64,000 bases of DNA from JAGXQV01 sp964451375 (GCA_964451375.1 CAYVIN010000005.1:1-64000); one strand, 5' to 3'. Positions 50,251 to 59,842 are shown, numbered from the stretch's first letter. The notes: generated by a model not told the origin, from the sequence alone. A program made the numbers and translations.

Positions 50251-50445
50251 TTATTCCATTTGCTCGTCGTCAGGAAGCAAAACGGGGTCGTTAAGCGGAA
50301 TCCGATAACCTTCCTTCGCCCATTCGCCGAGATCAATCAACTTGCAACGTTCCGAGCAGAAGGGACGGAAGGGATTGGCGGGCGAGTATTCGGCAGGCTG
50401 GTTGCAGGTCGGACAGGCGACGGTGGGCGGTTTTTTGGGATTCAT
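50251..50445 (-). CDS. yacG: DNA gyrase inhibitor YacG
   Basis: 64 aa zinc protein: C11 and C14 (CPTC), C30 and C34 (FRPFCSERC), then KLIDLGEWAKEGYRIP and the acidic C-terminal tail. Known YacG binds GyrB and blocks DNA binding. It follows zapD on the same strand with a repeat-containing spacer, matching the common zapD-yacG order. Confidence 0.95.
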   Translation of the reverse strand: MNPKKPPTVACPTCNQPAEYSPANPFRPFCSERCKLIDLGEWAKEGYRIPLNDPVLLPDDEQME

Positions 50446-50482
50446 TCAGAGCAACTTGAAAATACAGGCGCCGCAGGCGCGG

Positions 50483-50520
50483 CTTTCATTAAACACTAAA
50501 CACTCAAAACTCAACACTGC
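50483..50520. repeat. Decayed TTTAGTTGA-family repeat
   Basis: ATTAAACACTAAACACTCAA and following CTCAACACTGCCG match the right arms of the repeats at 6836 and 12841. The left arm is missing. Confidence 0.45.
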
Positions 50521-50522
50521 CG

Positions 50523-51278
50523 TTACAAGCTGCACAACGTCATTTCGAATTCAAGGTCGATATCGCAGGTCTTGGGGCGCTGAGGGCCGCCCAGCGCGGT
50601 GAAGCGGATATTGATGGCGTATTTGTTGGCGCTGATTTCCGGGAAGCAGGGGATGTCCCTGGGCAGGCGGACGCGCAACATCTGAACTACCCGGCCCGAC
50701 AACATTTGCTGGAAAGAACCTTGTAGCGCGTTGTAACGCAGTGGTTTTCCGCTGTCGCGCAGCATCCGCATAACGATCCGGATGCCATCGTAAATGGGTA
50801 ACATCGGACTCAGCCAGGTATTCAGATCCTTGCGGCGCGTCTCGGCGTGCTGATTCAGCCAGAAATGATAGGAAGGCAGGTCGAATTCGCAAACGCCGCC
50901 GGGAATGCTGGTGCGTTGTTTGATGCTCATCAGCCATTCGTTGTCGCGCAGGTGCTGGCCGACTTTGCCCATCATGCCGTGCAAGGTGTGGACGGTTTTC
51001 TCGATATCGGCGAGCAGGGCGTCGAGCACTTCCTCCGCGATTGCCGGGTTGTTGCGCAACGGTTCGAGCACCTGTTTCTGCCGCTCCATTTCCTGAAGCA
51101 GGTCGGACTTGAGATCGGCGCGGCTCGCTACTTCAATGATTTCAAAGATCGAGAGCAGTGCGGCGTGGTGTTCCAGGCCGGCTTCCTGAGCGATGAAATG
51201 ATGGACGCGGGCGAACAAATCCTCCAGCCGAAGCAGGGTGCGTATCCTTTCGTTGAGGGGGTATTCGTATCGAATCAC
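50523..51278 (-). CDS. zapD: Cell division protein ZapD
   Basis: 251 aa from GTG 51278. The family pattern is clear: IRYEYPLNERIRTLLRLEDLF, HFIAQEAGLEHHAALLSIFEIIEVASRADLKSDLLQEMERQ, WLMSIKQRTSIPGGVCEFDLPSYHFWL, and the C-terminal beta-rich FTALGGPQRPKTCDIDLEFEMTLC. ZapD cross-links FtsZ filaments in the cytoplasm. coaE, often upstream, is not seen: the region above is a two-component system. No strong ribosome site, in line with a GTG start. Confidence 0.95.
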   Translation of the reverse strand: MIRYEYPLNERIRTLLRLEDLFARVHHFIAQEAGLEHHAALLSIFEIIEVASRADLKSDLLQEMERQKQVLEPLRNNPAIAEEVLDALLADIEKTVHTLHGMMGKVGQHLRDNEWLMSIKQRTSIPGGVCEFDLPSYHFWLNQHAETRRKDLNTWLSPMLPIYDGIRIVMRMLRDSGKPLRYNALQGSFQQMLSGRVVQMLRVRLPRDIPCFPEISANKYAINIRFTALGGPQRPKTCDIDLEFEMTLCSL

Positions 51279-51372
51279 GTTGACCAGGGAGGAATTGTCG
51301 CCGGATAAATTTTTCTGATTATACGAAATTTGAAAAAAATAGGGAGATTTGTGACGAATTTAACAGAACACG

Positions 51373-52773
51373 TCAAATACTCTTTGCGGGTTGCGGTCTT
51401 CCGAAAACCACCTTGACTAGCGTACCCTGGCCGTCCGGCGGGGTTTCCAGAGTGATCTCGGCCTGGTGAAGATGAACGATTTCCCGCACGATGGACAATC
51501 CCAAACCGCTGCCTTCCTCGTTCTGGCTGACTCGGTAGAAACGCTCGAAAACCAGTTCGCGGGCGTGAGGGGGTATACCCGGCCCGTTGTCTTCGACTTC
51601 CAGAGTGGTGGTGTCGCCGCTCCTGACGCGCACTGTAACCCGGCTGCCTGGCGGCGAGTAGCGAAGGGCGTTGTCGATCAGGTTGTCGAGCAGCATTTTC
51701 AGGCTGAGTTCCTCGCCCGGCAGGAGAAACGGCTGGGCCGGTTCCTCGAATCCCAGGTCGATTTGTTTGCGGATTGCCACCGGCACCCATTCGCGGGTTG
51801 CTTCGCGGGCCAGAACGTTCAGGTCGATTGGCCGCGCCGCGCCGAGTTTGTCTGCGCCCGGCTCGACGCGCGCCAGGGCGAGCATCTGGTTGACCAGGCG
51901 GATGGTGCGTTCGCTGCTGGTGTTGAGCTGGCGTAGCGCGAGTTGGCGCTGTTCCGGGTCGGGTTCCTTGAGCGCCACAGTGATTTGCGCCTTGAGGCCG
52001 GCCAGCGGGGTGCGCAACTGGTGGGCGGCGTCGGCGATGAAACGTTGCTGAGCGTCGATGGCGGTGGAGAGGCGCGCCATCAGGTCGTTGATGGCGTAAA
52101 CAATGGGCTGCACTTCCTGGGGCGCGTTGAGTTCCTCGACCGGGCGCAGGTCGCGGTGCGAGCGGCTGGCGATTTTCTCGCGCAATTGCTGTAGCGGCGA
52201 AAGGCCGCGCCCGACTCCCAACCACACGATCAAGGCGGCAAGGAGAATCAGGACGAGTTGGGGCAGGATCATTCCGGCGAGAATCTCGTTGGCGAGAATG
52301 TGGCGTTTGTTGAGCGTCTCCGCGACCTGCACCAGAACGGGTCGAGGGTCTTCCGGGAGGATCGTGTACAGCGAGGCGATCCGCACTTTGTTGCCGTGCA
52401 TGAAACCGTCGTGGAATACCGGCAGATCGGCAACGAAGCTTTCGCCGGGGGCGGGCAGGGATGAGTCCCCCGCCACCAGTTGGCCTCGGCGTCCGGTCAC
52501 CTTGAAATACACCCGGTCGTTGACATCCGACAGGAGAATTTCCATGGCCGCGCGCGGCAGTTCCACGATGGCCTTGTCTTCCACGATGCGCACCTGCTCG
52601 GCGAGCGAGCGGGTTGATTCAAACAGGGCGCGGTCGTAAGCGACATTGGCGAAATTGATCGCCAGAAAATAGGCGACCACCGAGCCGACTGCCCACAACA
52701 CCAGCAGCGGCGCGAGCAGCCAGGCCAGCAGTTTGCGGCGCAGCGACGGGGTTTCAGGCTTCGGGGGCGTCAA
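51373..52773 (-). CDS. TctE/QseC-like sensor histidine kinase
   Basis: 466 aa. TM1 (KLLAWLLAPLLVLWAVGSVVAYFLA), a ~120-residue periplasmic domain of the 2CSK type (YDRALFESTRSLAEQVRI...SDVNDRVYFKVTGRRGQLVAGDSSLP), TM2 (GMILPQLVLILLAALIVWLGV), HAMP, HisKA with DAAHQLRTPLAGLKAQ, and HATPase with NLIDNALRYSP, DNGPGIP and GSGLGLSIV. It overlaps the OmpR-type regulator by 20 nt. Being divergent from a metal efflux operon, it probably controls that operon. The ligand could be a metal ion, but a carboxylate (as for TctE) remains possible. Confidence 0.9.
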   Translation of the reverse strand: MTPPKPETPSLRRKLLAWLLAPLLVLWAVGSVVAYFLAINFANVAYDRALFESTRSLAEQVRIVEDKAIVELPRAAMEILLSDVNDRVYFKVTGRRGQLVAGDSSLPAPGESFVADLPVFHDGFMHGNKVRIASLYTILPEDPRPVLVQVAETLNKRHILANEILAGMILPQLVLILLAALIVWLGVGRGLSPLQQLREKIASRSHRDLRPVEELNAPQEVQPIVYAINDLMARLSTAIDAQQRFIADAAHQLRTPLAGLKAQITVALKEPDPEQRQLALRQLNTSSERTIRLVNQMLALARVEPGADKLGAARPIDLNVLAREATREWVPVAIRKQIDLGFEEPAQPFLLPGEELSLKMLLDNLIDNALRYSPPGSRVTVRVRSGDTTTLEVEDNGPGIPPHARELVFERFYRVSQNEEGSGLGLSIVREIVHLHQAEITLETPPDGQGTLVKVVFGRPQPAKSI

Positions 52774-53425
52774 GCATGTATCCCAGTCCGCGCACGGTGC
52801 GGATGGTAATGCCGTATTGATCGAGCTTGCGGCGCAGGCGGTGCATCAGGACTTCGATGGCGTTGCTGGTGGCCTCTTCGTCCCAGGTGTAGAGGTGTTC
52901 GAGCAATTGTTCCTTGCCCACCACCTTGCCGGCGCGGCGCATCAGGACTTCGAGCAGGCTGAGTTCGCGCGGCGACAGTTCGAGGATTTGCCCGGAAATC
53001 CGGGCGCAGCGCGAAGCGACATCGAAGCTCAGTTCGCCAATGCACAATTCCCCGCTACTGCCTGCCTGGCCGCGCCGCAACAGGGCGCGGATGCGGGCTT
53101 CGAGTTCCGGGGTGTCGAACGGTTTGACCATGTAATCATCCGCCCCCAGATCCAATCCCTTGACCCGGTCGTCAAGCGCGTCGCGGGCAGTGAGGATCAA
53201 CACCGGCACACTCGACTTGCGGGCGCGCAGACGGCGCAGCACTTCCAGGCCATCCATGCCGGGCAGGCCGAGGTCGAGAATCACCACATCGTAACTTTCG
53301 TTGCTCAACGCCTGGTCGGCCAGCTCGCCGTTGCCCGCGCAATCTGCCGCGTAGCCCGCCTGGCGCAACGAGCGTGTCAATCCGTCGGCGAGCACCGCAT
53401 CGTCTTCGATAATCAAAATCCGCAT
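52754..53425 (-). CDS. OmpR-family response regulator (TctD/QseB-like)
   Basis: 223 aa. Receiver domain with IIEDDA, phospho-Asp in VVILDLGLPGMDG, LTARDAL and the Lys of MVKPFD; OmpR-type winged helix with LELSPRELSLLEVLMRRAGKVVGKEQLLEHLYTWDEEATSNAIEVLMHRLRRKLDQYGI and IRTVRGLGYML. It starts 233 bp from the divergent czcC-like gene, so the shared region is the obvious binding target. First gene of its operon. Confidence 0.94.
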   Translation of the reverse strand: MRILIIEDDAVLADGLTRSLRQAGYAADCAGNGELADQALSNESYDVVILDLGLPGMDGLEVLRRLRARKSSVPVLILTARDALDDRVKGLDLGADDYMVKPFDTPELEARIRALLRRGQAGSSGELCIGELSFDVASRCARISGQILELSPRELSLLEVLMRRAGKVVGKEQLLEHLYTWDEEATSNAIEVLMHRLRRKLDQYGITIRTVRGLGYMLDAPEA

Positions 53426-53657
53426 ATTGCCTCGTAAGTGGCTGGTAAGTTGAAGGCGTTAAGATTAGCGCCAGTTGCCACGTTTTAGGCGTTACGCGGG
53501 AAATCGTGGCGGAACGGATTATAGAGCCTCTTAATGGCGGTCGGAACCGGGCAGGCGGACATTGCGGACACAAGCTGCCATCAATGTTCGGTTTCGACTG
53601 CCGCCCCATTTTAGATTTGGCGTTTTCGGTTTATTTACCCTGCAACTATCAAACTGA
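53426..53657. promoter_or_regulatory. Divergent promoter region between the two-component system and the metal-efflux operon
   Basis: 232 bp without a gene. It shows GTAAGTGGCTGGTAAGTTGAAG, which holds two GTAAGT direct repeats 11 bp apart at 53439 and 53450, a spacing expected for OmpR-type regulators. No convincing -35/-10 pair stands out. Confidence 0.4.
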
Positions 53658-54938
53658 ATGACGATGCACCGGATTCACCTGCTGTTTCTTGCTTTTCCCC
53701 TGTTTTTATCTCCCGCCTGTCCGGCGGAAAACCTCGCCGGACTTACCTTGGCTGCTGCGGAAGCCCTGTGGGCGGATCACGACCATGAAGTGAAGCTGGC
53801 GCGGCGCGCCCTGCAAGGTGCACAGGCCGACACCCAAAGCGCGGCGCAGCGCCCCAATCCCCAGTTGTCATTGAACGTCAATTCGCTCAGCGCCCAACCC
53901 GGCGTGGGCAACGGCGGCCCGCGCGACAAGATGATGGATAGCGTGATCGGCCTGTCGCAGACTATTGAGCGCGGCAACAAGCGTGATTTGCGCATCCAGG
54001 GTGCACAAGCGCGGGTTGCGGCGGCGCGTGGCGATTTATCCGACACTACCCGGCAACAACGTCTCGTCCTGCATCAGGCGTATTTCGATTTGTTGGCGGC
54101 TCAGGACAAATCACGGATTGCCGAAGAAAGCGCCGCGCTTTATCGCAAATCGGTGGAAGCCGCTGAAGTACGTCTCAAGGCTGGCGATATCGCGGCGGCG
54201 GAAGTGTCGCGACTGCGTGTTGAAGCCCTGCGCGCCGCCAACGAAGCGCGTCAGGCGTCGGCTGACCGGGAAACCGCCCGGATTGGGCTGGCGTATTTGC
54301 TCGGCGTACAGTCTCAGGCCACCGTTTTGCGCGCCGTCGATGCCTGGCCTGCGCCTGGGGAACTGCCGGTTTTTTCCGAGGAATACGTCGAACGCCGCGC
54401 CGATGTGCGCGCCGCGTTGGCGCGGCTCAACGCCGCCGCAGCAGCCCGTGATCTGGCGCGCGCCCAAACGGTTCGCGACGTGACGGTGGGGGTGCAGTTC
54501 GAGCACAACCCCACCGGCAGTACCTGGGCCTCCAACAGTTACGGGGTGAACGTGGCGCTGCCGCTGTTCTGGAACCATGCTTTTGAAGGCGAAATCCGCC
54601 GCGCCGAAGTCGAACTGGATGCGGCTCGCGAGCAACTCGACAAATCCCGCGCCATGGCCCGCGCCGAACTGGCGAACGCCTGCGCCGGCGTGGCGGCGGC
54701 TGTCGATCTGGTGCAGCGCTACGACGGCGGCCTGTTGGGCGAAGCGGAGCGCGCCCTGGAAGCGGCGGAATTCGCTTATCGCAAGGGGGCGCTGGGGATC
54801 ATGGATTTACTGGATGCGCGGCGCACCCAACGCGCCGTGTTGCTCGACGCCGTTGCGGCGCGGGCCGCTTACGCCCGGGCGCGAGCCGCCTGGCAGGCCG
54901 CCGCCGCGCCGCACCAGGAGGAAACCCATACGCCATGA
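53658..54938 (+). CDS. TolC-family outer membrane channel of an RND efflux system (CzcC-like)
   Basis: 426 aa. Signal peptide (IHLLFLAFPLFLSPACPA) then two helical/barrel repeats of TolC-type protein: SAAQRPNPQLSLNVNS, QTIERGNKRDLRIQGAQARVAAARGDL, ALRAANEARQASADRETARIGLAYLLG and a mirror copy with RADVRAALARLNAAAAARDLARAQT, LPLFWNHAFEGEIRRAEVELDAAREQLDK, FAYRKGALGIMDLLDARRTQ. The chain lacks a lipobox. Its stop overlaps the next start. First gene of the three-gene pump operon. Confidence 0.9.
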   Translation: MTMHRIHLLFLAFPLFLSPACPAENLAGLTLAAAEALWADHDHEVKLARRALQGAQADTQSAAQRPNPQLSLNVNSLSAQPGVGNGGPRDKMMDSVIGLSQTIERGNKRDLRIQGAQARVAAARGDLSDTTRQQRLVLHQAYFDLLAAQDKSRIAEESAALYRKSVEAAEVRLKAGDIAAAEVSRLRVEALRAANEARQASADRETARIGLAYLLGVQSQATVLRAVDAWPAPGELPVFSEEYVERRADVRAALARLNAAAAARDLARAQTVRDVTVGVQFEHNPTGSTWASNSYGVNVALPLFWNHAFEGEIRRAEVELDAAREQLDKSRAMARAELANACAGVAAAVDLVQRYDGGLLGEAERALEAAEFAYRKGALGIMDLLDARRTQRAVLLDAVAARAAYARARAAWQAAAAPHQEETHTP

Positions 54939-56062
54939 ACATGACTCAAATCCTGAAGCTGTGCCTGCTCGCGTCAGCGCTTGCCGGATGCGCCGAAAAA
55001 GCCGCCGAAGTCGCGGCCCCGCTTGATCCCAAGGTGGATGGCGATATCGTGCAGATTCTCGCCAGGGAAAGCGCCTCTTTCATCAAGGTCGAAGCCGCCA
55101 CTGCCGAAGGCGGCGGCAGCCTGCGCCTGCCGGGCCGGCTGGTCTGGAACGAAGACCGCACGGTGCGGGTGATGCCGCCGCTTAGCGGGCGGGTGTTGCG
55201 TATCCACGTCCAGTCCGGGCAGAAGGTTGCCGCCGGGCAAGCCTTGCTGACCCTGTCCTCGGCGGATTTCGGCCAGGCCGAAGCGGAATGGCGCAAGGCG
55301 CAGGTGGATGCCGATTTGGCGCAACGCGGCGAAGTCCGCAACCGGGAATTGTTTGAAGCCGGGGCCATCGCCCGTAAGGATTGGGAACAAAGCGCCGCCG
55401 ATGTGGCGCGCAGCCGCGCCGAGCTGGCGCGCAGCGAAGCGCGCCTGAAGGCGCTGGGCGGCAGCCGCAGCAATCAGGAATACACCCTCACCAGCCCGTT
55501 GTCCGGCATCGTGGTGGAACGCAACGTCAACCCCGGCCAGGAATTACGCGCCGATGCGCCGCCCGTCGCGCCGCTGTTCGTGGTGACCGACCCGACTTCC
55601 CTGTGGTTGCAGGCCGATGCCCGCGAAAGCGAGGCGGCGCTGCTCAACGTCGGGAATACCGTGCAGGTGGAAGCGCCGCCGCTGCCCGGCTCGTATCCGG
55701 CGAATATCGAACAGGTCGCCGATTTTGTCGATCCGTTGACCCGCACCGTGCGTCTGCGCGCCCGCCTGGACAATCCTCAACGCCAGCTCAAGGGCGAAAT
55801 GTTCGTCACCGTAGCGATTCCCACCCCCACCGGCGGCAAACCCCAAGTCCCCGCCAAAGCGGTATTCCTGCTCGGTGAAAAGCGCTACCTGTTCGTCGAG
55901 GTGGCGCCTGGCAAATACCGCCGCCAGATCGTCCGCACCGGCCCCGAGCGCGATGGCAAGGTGGCCGTTGTGGAAGGCGTCGAACCCGGAACGCGGGTGG
56001 TGGTGGAGGGGAATTTGTTGTTTACCCGGCTTTTTCCCGCGCTCCCTGGGAGTAACAAGTGA
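54935..56062 (+). CDS. RND periplasmic adaptor lipoprotein (CzcB/CusB-like)
   Basis: 375 aa, start coupled to the preceding stop (ATGA). Lipobox LASALAGC gives a lipid-anchored Cys near residue 19. The order is barrel-sandwich, alpha-hairpin, beta-barrel, with VMPPLSGRVLRIHVQSGQKVAAGQALLTL and LTSPLSGIVVERNVNPGQELRADAPPVAPLFVVTDPTSLWL as the two lipoyl-like halves. The membrane-proximal part ends GVEPGTRVVVEGNLLFTRL. No N-terminal metal-binding His cluster is visible. A GC-rich palindrome separates it from the pump gene. Confidence 0.9.
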   Translation: MNMTQILKLCLLASALAGCAEKAAEVAAPLDPKVDGDIVQILARESASFIKVEAATAEGGGSLRLPGRLVWNEDRTVRVMPPLSGRVLRIHVQSGQKVAAGQALLTLSSADFGQAEAEWRKAQVDADLAQRGEVRNRELFEAGAIARKDWEQSAADVARSRAELARSEARLKALGGSRSNQEYTLTSPLSGIVVERNVNPGQELRADAPPVAPLFVVTDPTSLWLQADARESEAALLNVGNTVQVEAPPLPGSYPANIEQVADFVDPLTRTVRLRARLDNPQRQLKGEMFVTVAIPTPTGGKPQVPAKAVFLLGEKRYLFVEVAPGKYRRQIVRTGPERDGKVAVVEGVEPGTRVVVEGNLLFTRLFPALPGSNK

Positions 56063-56086
56063 GCGGGGGCGTCCATTCCGCTCAAT

Positions 56087-56132
56087 GGAGCGCCGGCATC
56101 CTGCCGGCAGGCCGGCGGGACACCGGCGCTCC
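56087..56132. repeat. Dispersed GC-rich palindrome, copy 5, between pump genes
   Basis: Arms GGAGCGCCGGC / ACCGGCGCTCC, 25 bp after the adaptor stop and 35 bp before the pump start, inside an operon. Confidence 0.85.
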
Positions 56133-56167
56133 AGTGTTTACCAGCGTTTCACCGCACGGAAAATGAA

Positions 56168-59100
56168 ATGATCAAAGCCATCGTTTCCTTCGCCCTGCGC
56201 AAGCCCTTGTTCATTCTGGTGGGTCTGCTGCTGTTCATCGGCGGCGGGCTGGCGGCGTTCAATTCCCTGCCCATCGAGGCGTTTCCCGACGTGACCGACA
56301 CCCAGGTGACGGTGGTCACGTTGTATCCTGGCCGCGCCCCGGAAGAGGTTGAGAAACAGGTCACGATTCCGCTGGAAATCGCCCTGGCCGGGTTGCCCAA
56401 CTCGATACGGATGTTTTCCCATACCCAATTCGGCCTGTCCTATATCGTCGTGACTTTCGACGACGCGCCGAGCCTGTTCGTCGCCCGGCAACTGGTGGAG
56501 GAACGGCTGCGCGGACTGGATTTGCCGCCCGGCATCGAGCCGGAACTTGCGCCGCCCGCTACCGCCACCGGTGAAATCCTGCGCTACCGGCTGGTGTCGA
56601 AGACCCGCACCCCGATGGAACTGCGCACCTTGCAGGACTGGGTGGCGGTGCGTTCGCTCAAACAAGCGCCGGGTGTCGCCGATGTGGTGTCGCTGGGCGG
56701 GCCGATCAAACAATACGAAGTGCGCCCCGAACTGGCGCGGATGCGCGACGCCAGGGTCACGCTGGCGCAGCTTTTCACTGCGCTATCGCGGGCCAATGCC
56801 AATGCCGGCGGGGGCAGCGTGGCGCAGGGCCGCCAGCAGTTCCTGATACGCGGCCTGGGATTGATGCACAGCCCCGCCGAAATCGGCCAGGCGGTAGTCG
56901 CCGTCAACAACGGCGTACCCATTCTGGTGCGCGACATCGCCACGGTGGTTGAAGCCAAAGCGCCGCCGCAAGGCGTAGTGGGCTTTGGCGAGGAAGACGA
57001 TACGGTGTCGGGCATCGTCCTGCTGCGGCGCGGGGAAAATCCCTCCAAGGTATTGGAAGGCGTCAAGGCGCGGATTGCCGATTTGAATCAGGGCGGGTTG
57101 CCCAAGGATGTAAAAATCGAGCCGTATTACGACCGCTCCTGGCTGATCGGCAAGACCCTCGGTACGGTGTTCGGCAACCTGCTGGAAGGCGCGCTGCTGG
57201 TCGCGGCGGTGCTCTGGCTGTTCCTCGCCAACCTGCGCGCCGCCGCTATCGTGGCGCTGATCATTCCGTTGGCGCTGCTCGGCACCTTCATCGGTCTAAC
57301 CCTGGCGGGGATACCCGCCAACCTGTTATCTCTTGGCGCGATGGACTTCGGCATCATCGTGGACGGCGCGGTGATCGTCATGGAAAACATTTTCCGCCGC
57401 CTCGGTTCGGAAAGCGGCTCACGCTCGCGGTTATTGCGTATTCAGGAGGCCGCTGTCGAGGTCGGGCGTCCCACGGTGTTTTCGATGGTGATCATCATCG
57501 TCGCCCACTTGCCGATTTTCACGATGCAGCGCCACGAGGGCAAAATCTTCGCCCCCATGGCTTATTCGGTGGTGGCCGCGCTGATCGCCTCGCTGATACT
57601 CTCGTTGACCCTGGTGCCGCTGCTTTCCCACGTGTTGCTCAAAAAGGAACTGCCCCACGAGGAAAACCGCCTGATGCGCCGTCTGTTGGGCTGGTATGAA
57701 CCGGCGTTGCGCTGGGCCATCGTGCATACCCGCAAAGTGATTGTCGTGGCGGTGCTGGCGCTGGCCGGGGCGTTTGCGCTGGTGCCTTATCTCGGTACGG
57801 AATTCCTCCCGGAACTTAATGAAGGCTCGATCTGGGTCAACGTCACCCTGCCCACTTCGGTGTCGGTGGAAGAAGCGCGCGCCCAGGCCGGGCAATTGCG
57901 GCGCATCCTGCGCGGCTTCCCGGAAGTGGACATCGCGGTTTCCAAGGCGGGTCGCCCGGACGACGGCACCGACCCGAAAATCCTCAACATGGTGGAAATC
58001 CTGGTCGCCTTGAAGCCGGAAAAACAATGGCGGGCGGGTTTGACCAAGGAACGCCTGATCCGTGAAATGGACGCCGCGCTCTCCGCGATACCCGGCGTCG
58101 ATCCGACTTTCAGTCAGCCGGTGCGCGACAATATCCTGGAAAGCATTTCCCAGATCGACGGCCAGGTAGTGGTGAAACTGTTCGGCGATGACCTCGTGCA
58201 ACTCAAGGAACACGCCAACCGCCTGCTCGCCGACATCTCCACCGTGCCCGGCGTGGCGCGCGCCTTCATCGACCGCGATGGCGACCAGCCGCAATTCATT
58301 CTCGACATCGACCGCGAAGCGACCGCGCGTTACGGCCTCAACGTCGGCGACATTCAGGACGTGATCGAAACCGCGCTGGCCGGCAAAGCCGCCACGGAAA
58401 TCTGGGAAGGCGAAAAACACTTCCCGGTGGTGGTGCGCCTCCCTGAAAATCAGCGCGCTCTCGACCGTCTGGGCGAAGTGCTGGTGCCCACGGCGACCGG
58501 CGCGCAGGTGTCGTTGGGCCAATTGGTGCGCTTTCGTGAGCGTAGCGGCGCGATGAACATCGCCCGCGAAAATGGCCGGCGGGTGGTCGCCATCGGCGTC
58601 TTCATCCGCGACCGCGACATGGGCAGCGTGGTCGGCGACATGCAAACCCACGCCGCCAAACTCACCCTCCCGGAAGGTTACCGCATCACCTGGTCGGGCG
58701 AATTCGAGAATCAGGAACGCGCCATGGGACGCCTGATGGTGGTGGTGCCGCTGTCCATCCTGTTCATTTTCCTGCTGCTCTTCGACGCCTTCGGCTCGCT
58801 GCGCGACGCCCTGCTGATTATCGCCAACATCCCCTTCGCCCTGATCGGCGGCATCCTCGCCCTGTATCTGTCCGGCATCCCGCTATCCGTATCGGCAGCC
58901 ATCGGCTTCATCGCCCTGTTCGGCCAGGCGGTCTTGAATGGCGTGGTGATGGTCAGTTACTTCAACCAACTGCGCAACAACGGCCTCGGCCCGCTGGAAA
59001 CAGTGGTGGAAGGCTCGCTGACGCGGTTACGCACGGTCTTGATGACCGGTCTGCTGGCGATGTTGGGCCTCCTGCCGATGGCCCTGTCCCACGGCATCGG

Positions 59101-59236
59101 CTCGGAAACCCAGCGCCCCCTAGCGCTGGTAGTGATCGGCGGGCTGGTCAGCGCCACGCTGCTGACCTTGTTTGTGCTGCCGACTTTCTACCACTACCTC
59201 AGCACCCACCCCAAGCTGTCGCGGGCGCTGCATTGA
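56168..59236 (+). CDS. Heavy-metal efflux RND transporter (CzcA/HME-RND)
   Basis: 1022 aa, inner-membrane proton-driven pump with 12 TM helices and two large periplasmic loops. Proton-relay acids D393, D399 and E406 in GAMDFGIIVDGAVIVMENIF have the same 6/7 spacing as CzcA D402, D408 and E415, placing it with the divalent-cation (Zn/Co/Cd/Ni) HME-RND pumps and away from Cu/Ag CusA types. ALRKPLFILVGLLLFIGGGLAAF, FSHTQFGLSYIVVTF and the C-terminal NPFALIGG-like and GLLAMLGLLPMALSHGIGSETQRPLALVVIGG stretches are typical. Metal specificity cannot be told from sequence alone. The divergent two-component system is the likely regulator. Confidence 0.92.
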   Translation: MIKAIVSFALRKPLFILVGLLLFIGGGLAAFNSLPIEAFPDVTDTQVTVVTLYPGRAPEEVEKQVTIPLEIALAGLPNSIRMFSHTQFGLSYIVVTFDDAPSLFVARQLVEERLRGLDLPPGIEPELAPPATATGEILRYRLVSKTRTPMELRTLQDWVAVRSLKQAPGVADVVSLGGPIKQYEVRPELARMRDARVTLAQLFTALSRANANAGGGSVAQGRQQFLIRGLGLMHSPAEIGQAVVAVNNGVPILVRDIATVVEAKAPPQGVVGFGEEDDTVSGIVLLRRGENPSKVLEGVKARIADLNQGGLPKDVKIEPYYDRSWLIGKTLGTVFGNLLEGALLVAAVLWLFLANLRAAAIVALIIPLALLGTFIGLTLAGIPANLLSLGAMDFGIIVDGAVIVMENIFRRLGSESGSRSRLLRIQEAAVEVGRPTVFSMVIIIVAHLPIFTMQRHEGKIFAPMAYSVVAALIASLILSLTLVPLLSHVLLKKELPHEENRLMRRLLGWYEPALRWAIVHTRKVIVVAVLALAGAFALVPYLGTEFLPELNEGSIWVNVTLPTSVSVEEARAQAGQLRRILRGFPEVDIAVSKAGRPDDGTDPKILNMVEILVALKPEKQWRAGLTKERLIREMDAALSAIPGVDPTFSQPVRDNILESISQIDGQVVVKLFGDDLVQLKEHANRLLADISTVPGVARAFIDRDGDQPQFILDIDREATARYGLNVGDIQDVIETALAGKAATEIWEGEKHFPVVVRLPENQRALDRLGEVLVPTATGAQVSLGQLVRFRERSGAMNIARENGRRVVAIGVFIRDRDMGSVVGDMQTHAAKLTLPEGYRITWSGEFENQERAMGRLMVVVPLSILFIFLLLFDAFGSLRDALLIIANIPFALIGGILALYLSGIPLSVSAAIGFIALFGQAVLNGVVMVSYFNQLRNNGLGPLETVVEGSLTRLRTVLMTGLLAMLGLLPMALSHGIGSETQRPLALVVIGGLVSATLLTLFVLPTFYHYLSTHPKLSRALH

Positions 59237-59370
59237 GAGAAGGCGGAGGGCGGCATATTGCGCCCCCGCTTCCTGCGATTTTTCTCTATGTTAGTGGTTA
59301 CTTTCGCTGTAACGCAGGCGGGGCGATGACATGTCTGAAGAATGGTTCAGGGAGCGGGTTTCCGGGAGGG

Positions 59371-59718
59371 TTATGGGGTGATCGCGACCTCGTGGCATTC
59401 GACGCTGGCCGGTTTTTCCGCAGACACATCGCGATTCAGCGTTGCGCCGCTGCCTTTTGTCCACCATTCCAACATCGCCAGATCGCTGTAGCGTGAGCCG
59501 CTTGCCGAAATCACATTGGGCAGGGTGAATTCCCGTCCGTCGAGGGTGAGTTTGACGAAGGCCAGGCTGTCGTCGCTGAGCCGGTAATAGACCGCCCGCA
59601 CCCGGCTGCCGTCCGCGCAGCGGTAGGACGCCACGCTGCCGCGCGATACCTCTAGGCGCGGTGCGGCGAAGCTCGGTGCGGCGGCGAGCAGGGCAGAGAT
59701 GAGAAGAAGATAACGCAT
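59371..59718 (-). CDS. Periplasmic MliC-family lysozyme-inhibitor-like protein
   Basis: 115 aa: signal peptide RYLLLISALLAAAPSFA, then an MliC-like beta-barrel (YRCADGSRVRAVYYRLSDDSLAFVKLTLDGREFTLPNVISASGSRYSDLAMLEWWTKGSGATL). The SASGSRY and WWTKGSGATL segments match the inhibitor loop region of MliC/PliC. Two Cys (in YRCADG and VECHEV) could form the usual disulfide. No lipobox, so it would be soluble in the periplasm (PliC-like). It is convergent with the czcA-like gene. Confidence 0.82.
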   Translation of the reverse strand: MRYLLLISALLAAAPSFAAPRLEVSRGSVASYRCADGSRVRAVYYRLSDDSLAFVKLTLDGREFTLPNVISASGSRYSDLAMLEWWTKGSGATLNRDVSAEKPASVECHEVAITP

Positions 59719-59842
59719 GAGAAATTCCTATCCAGGACGGTTCGCCGCATTGTAGCCGCCCCCGATGCTTTGTGTTTATAGCGCCTTGCGCGCCGGGGCC
59801 TGTTTTGAGAGGTGAACGGCGGGTTCCATTCCCGGCTGTGAA

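Noticed and set aside
56168..59236. Copper/silver pump CusA
   Set aside because: The TM4 motif DFGIIVDGAV...E matches divalent-cation pumps, not the CusA form, and no methionine-rich partner is present.
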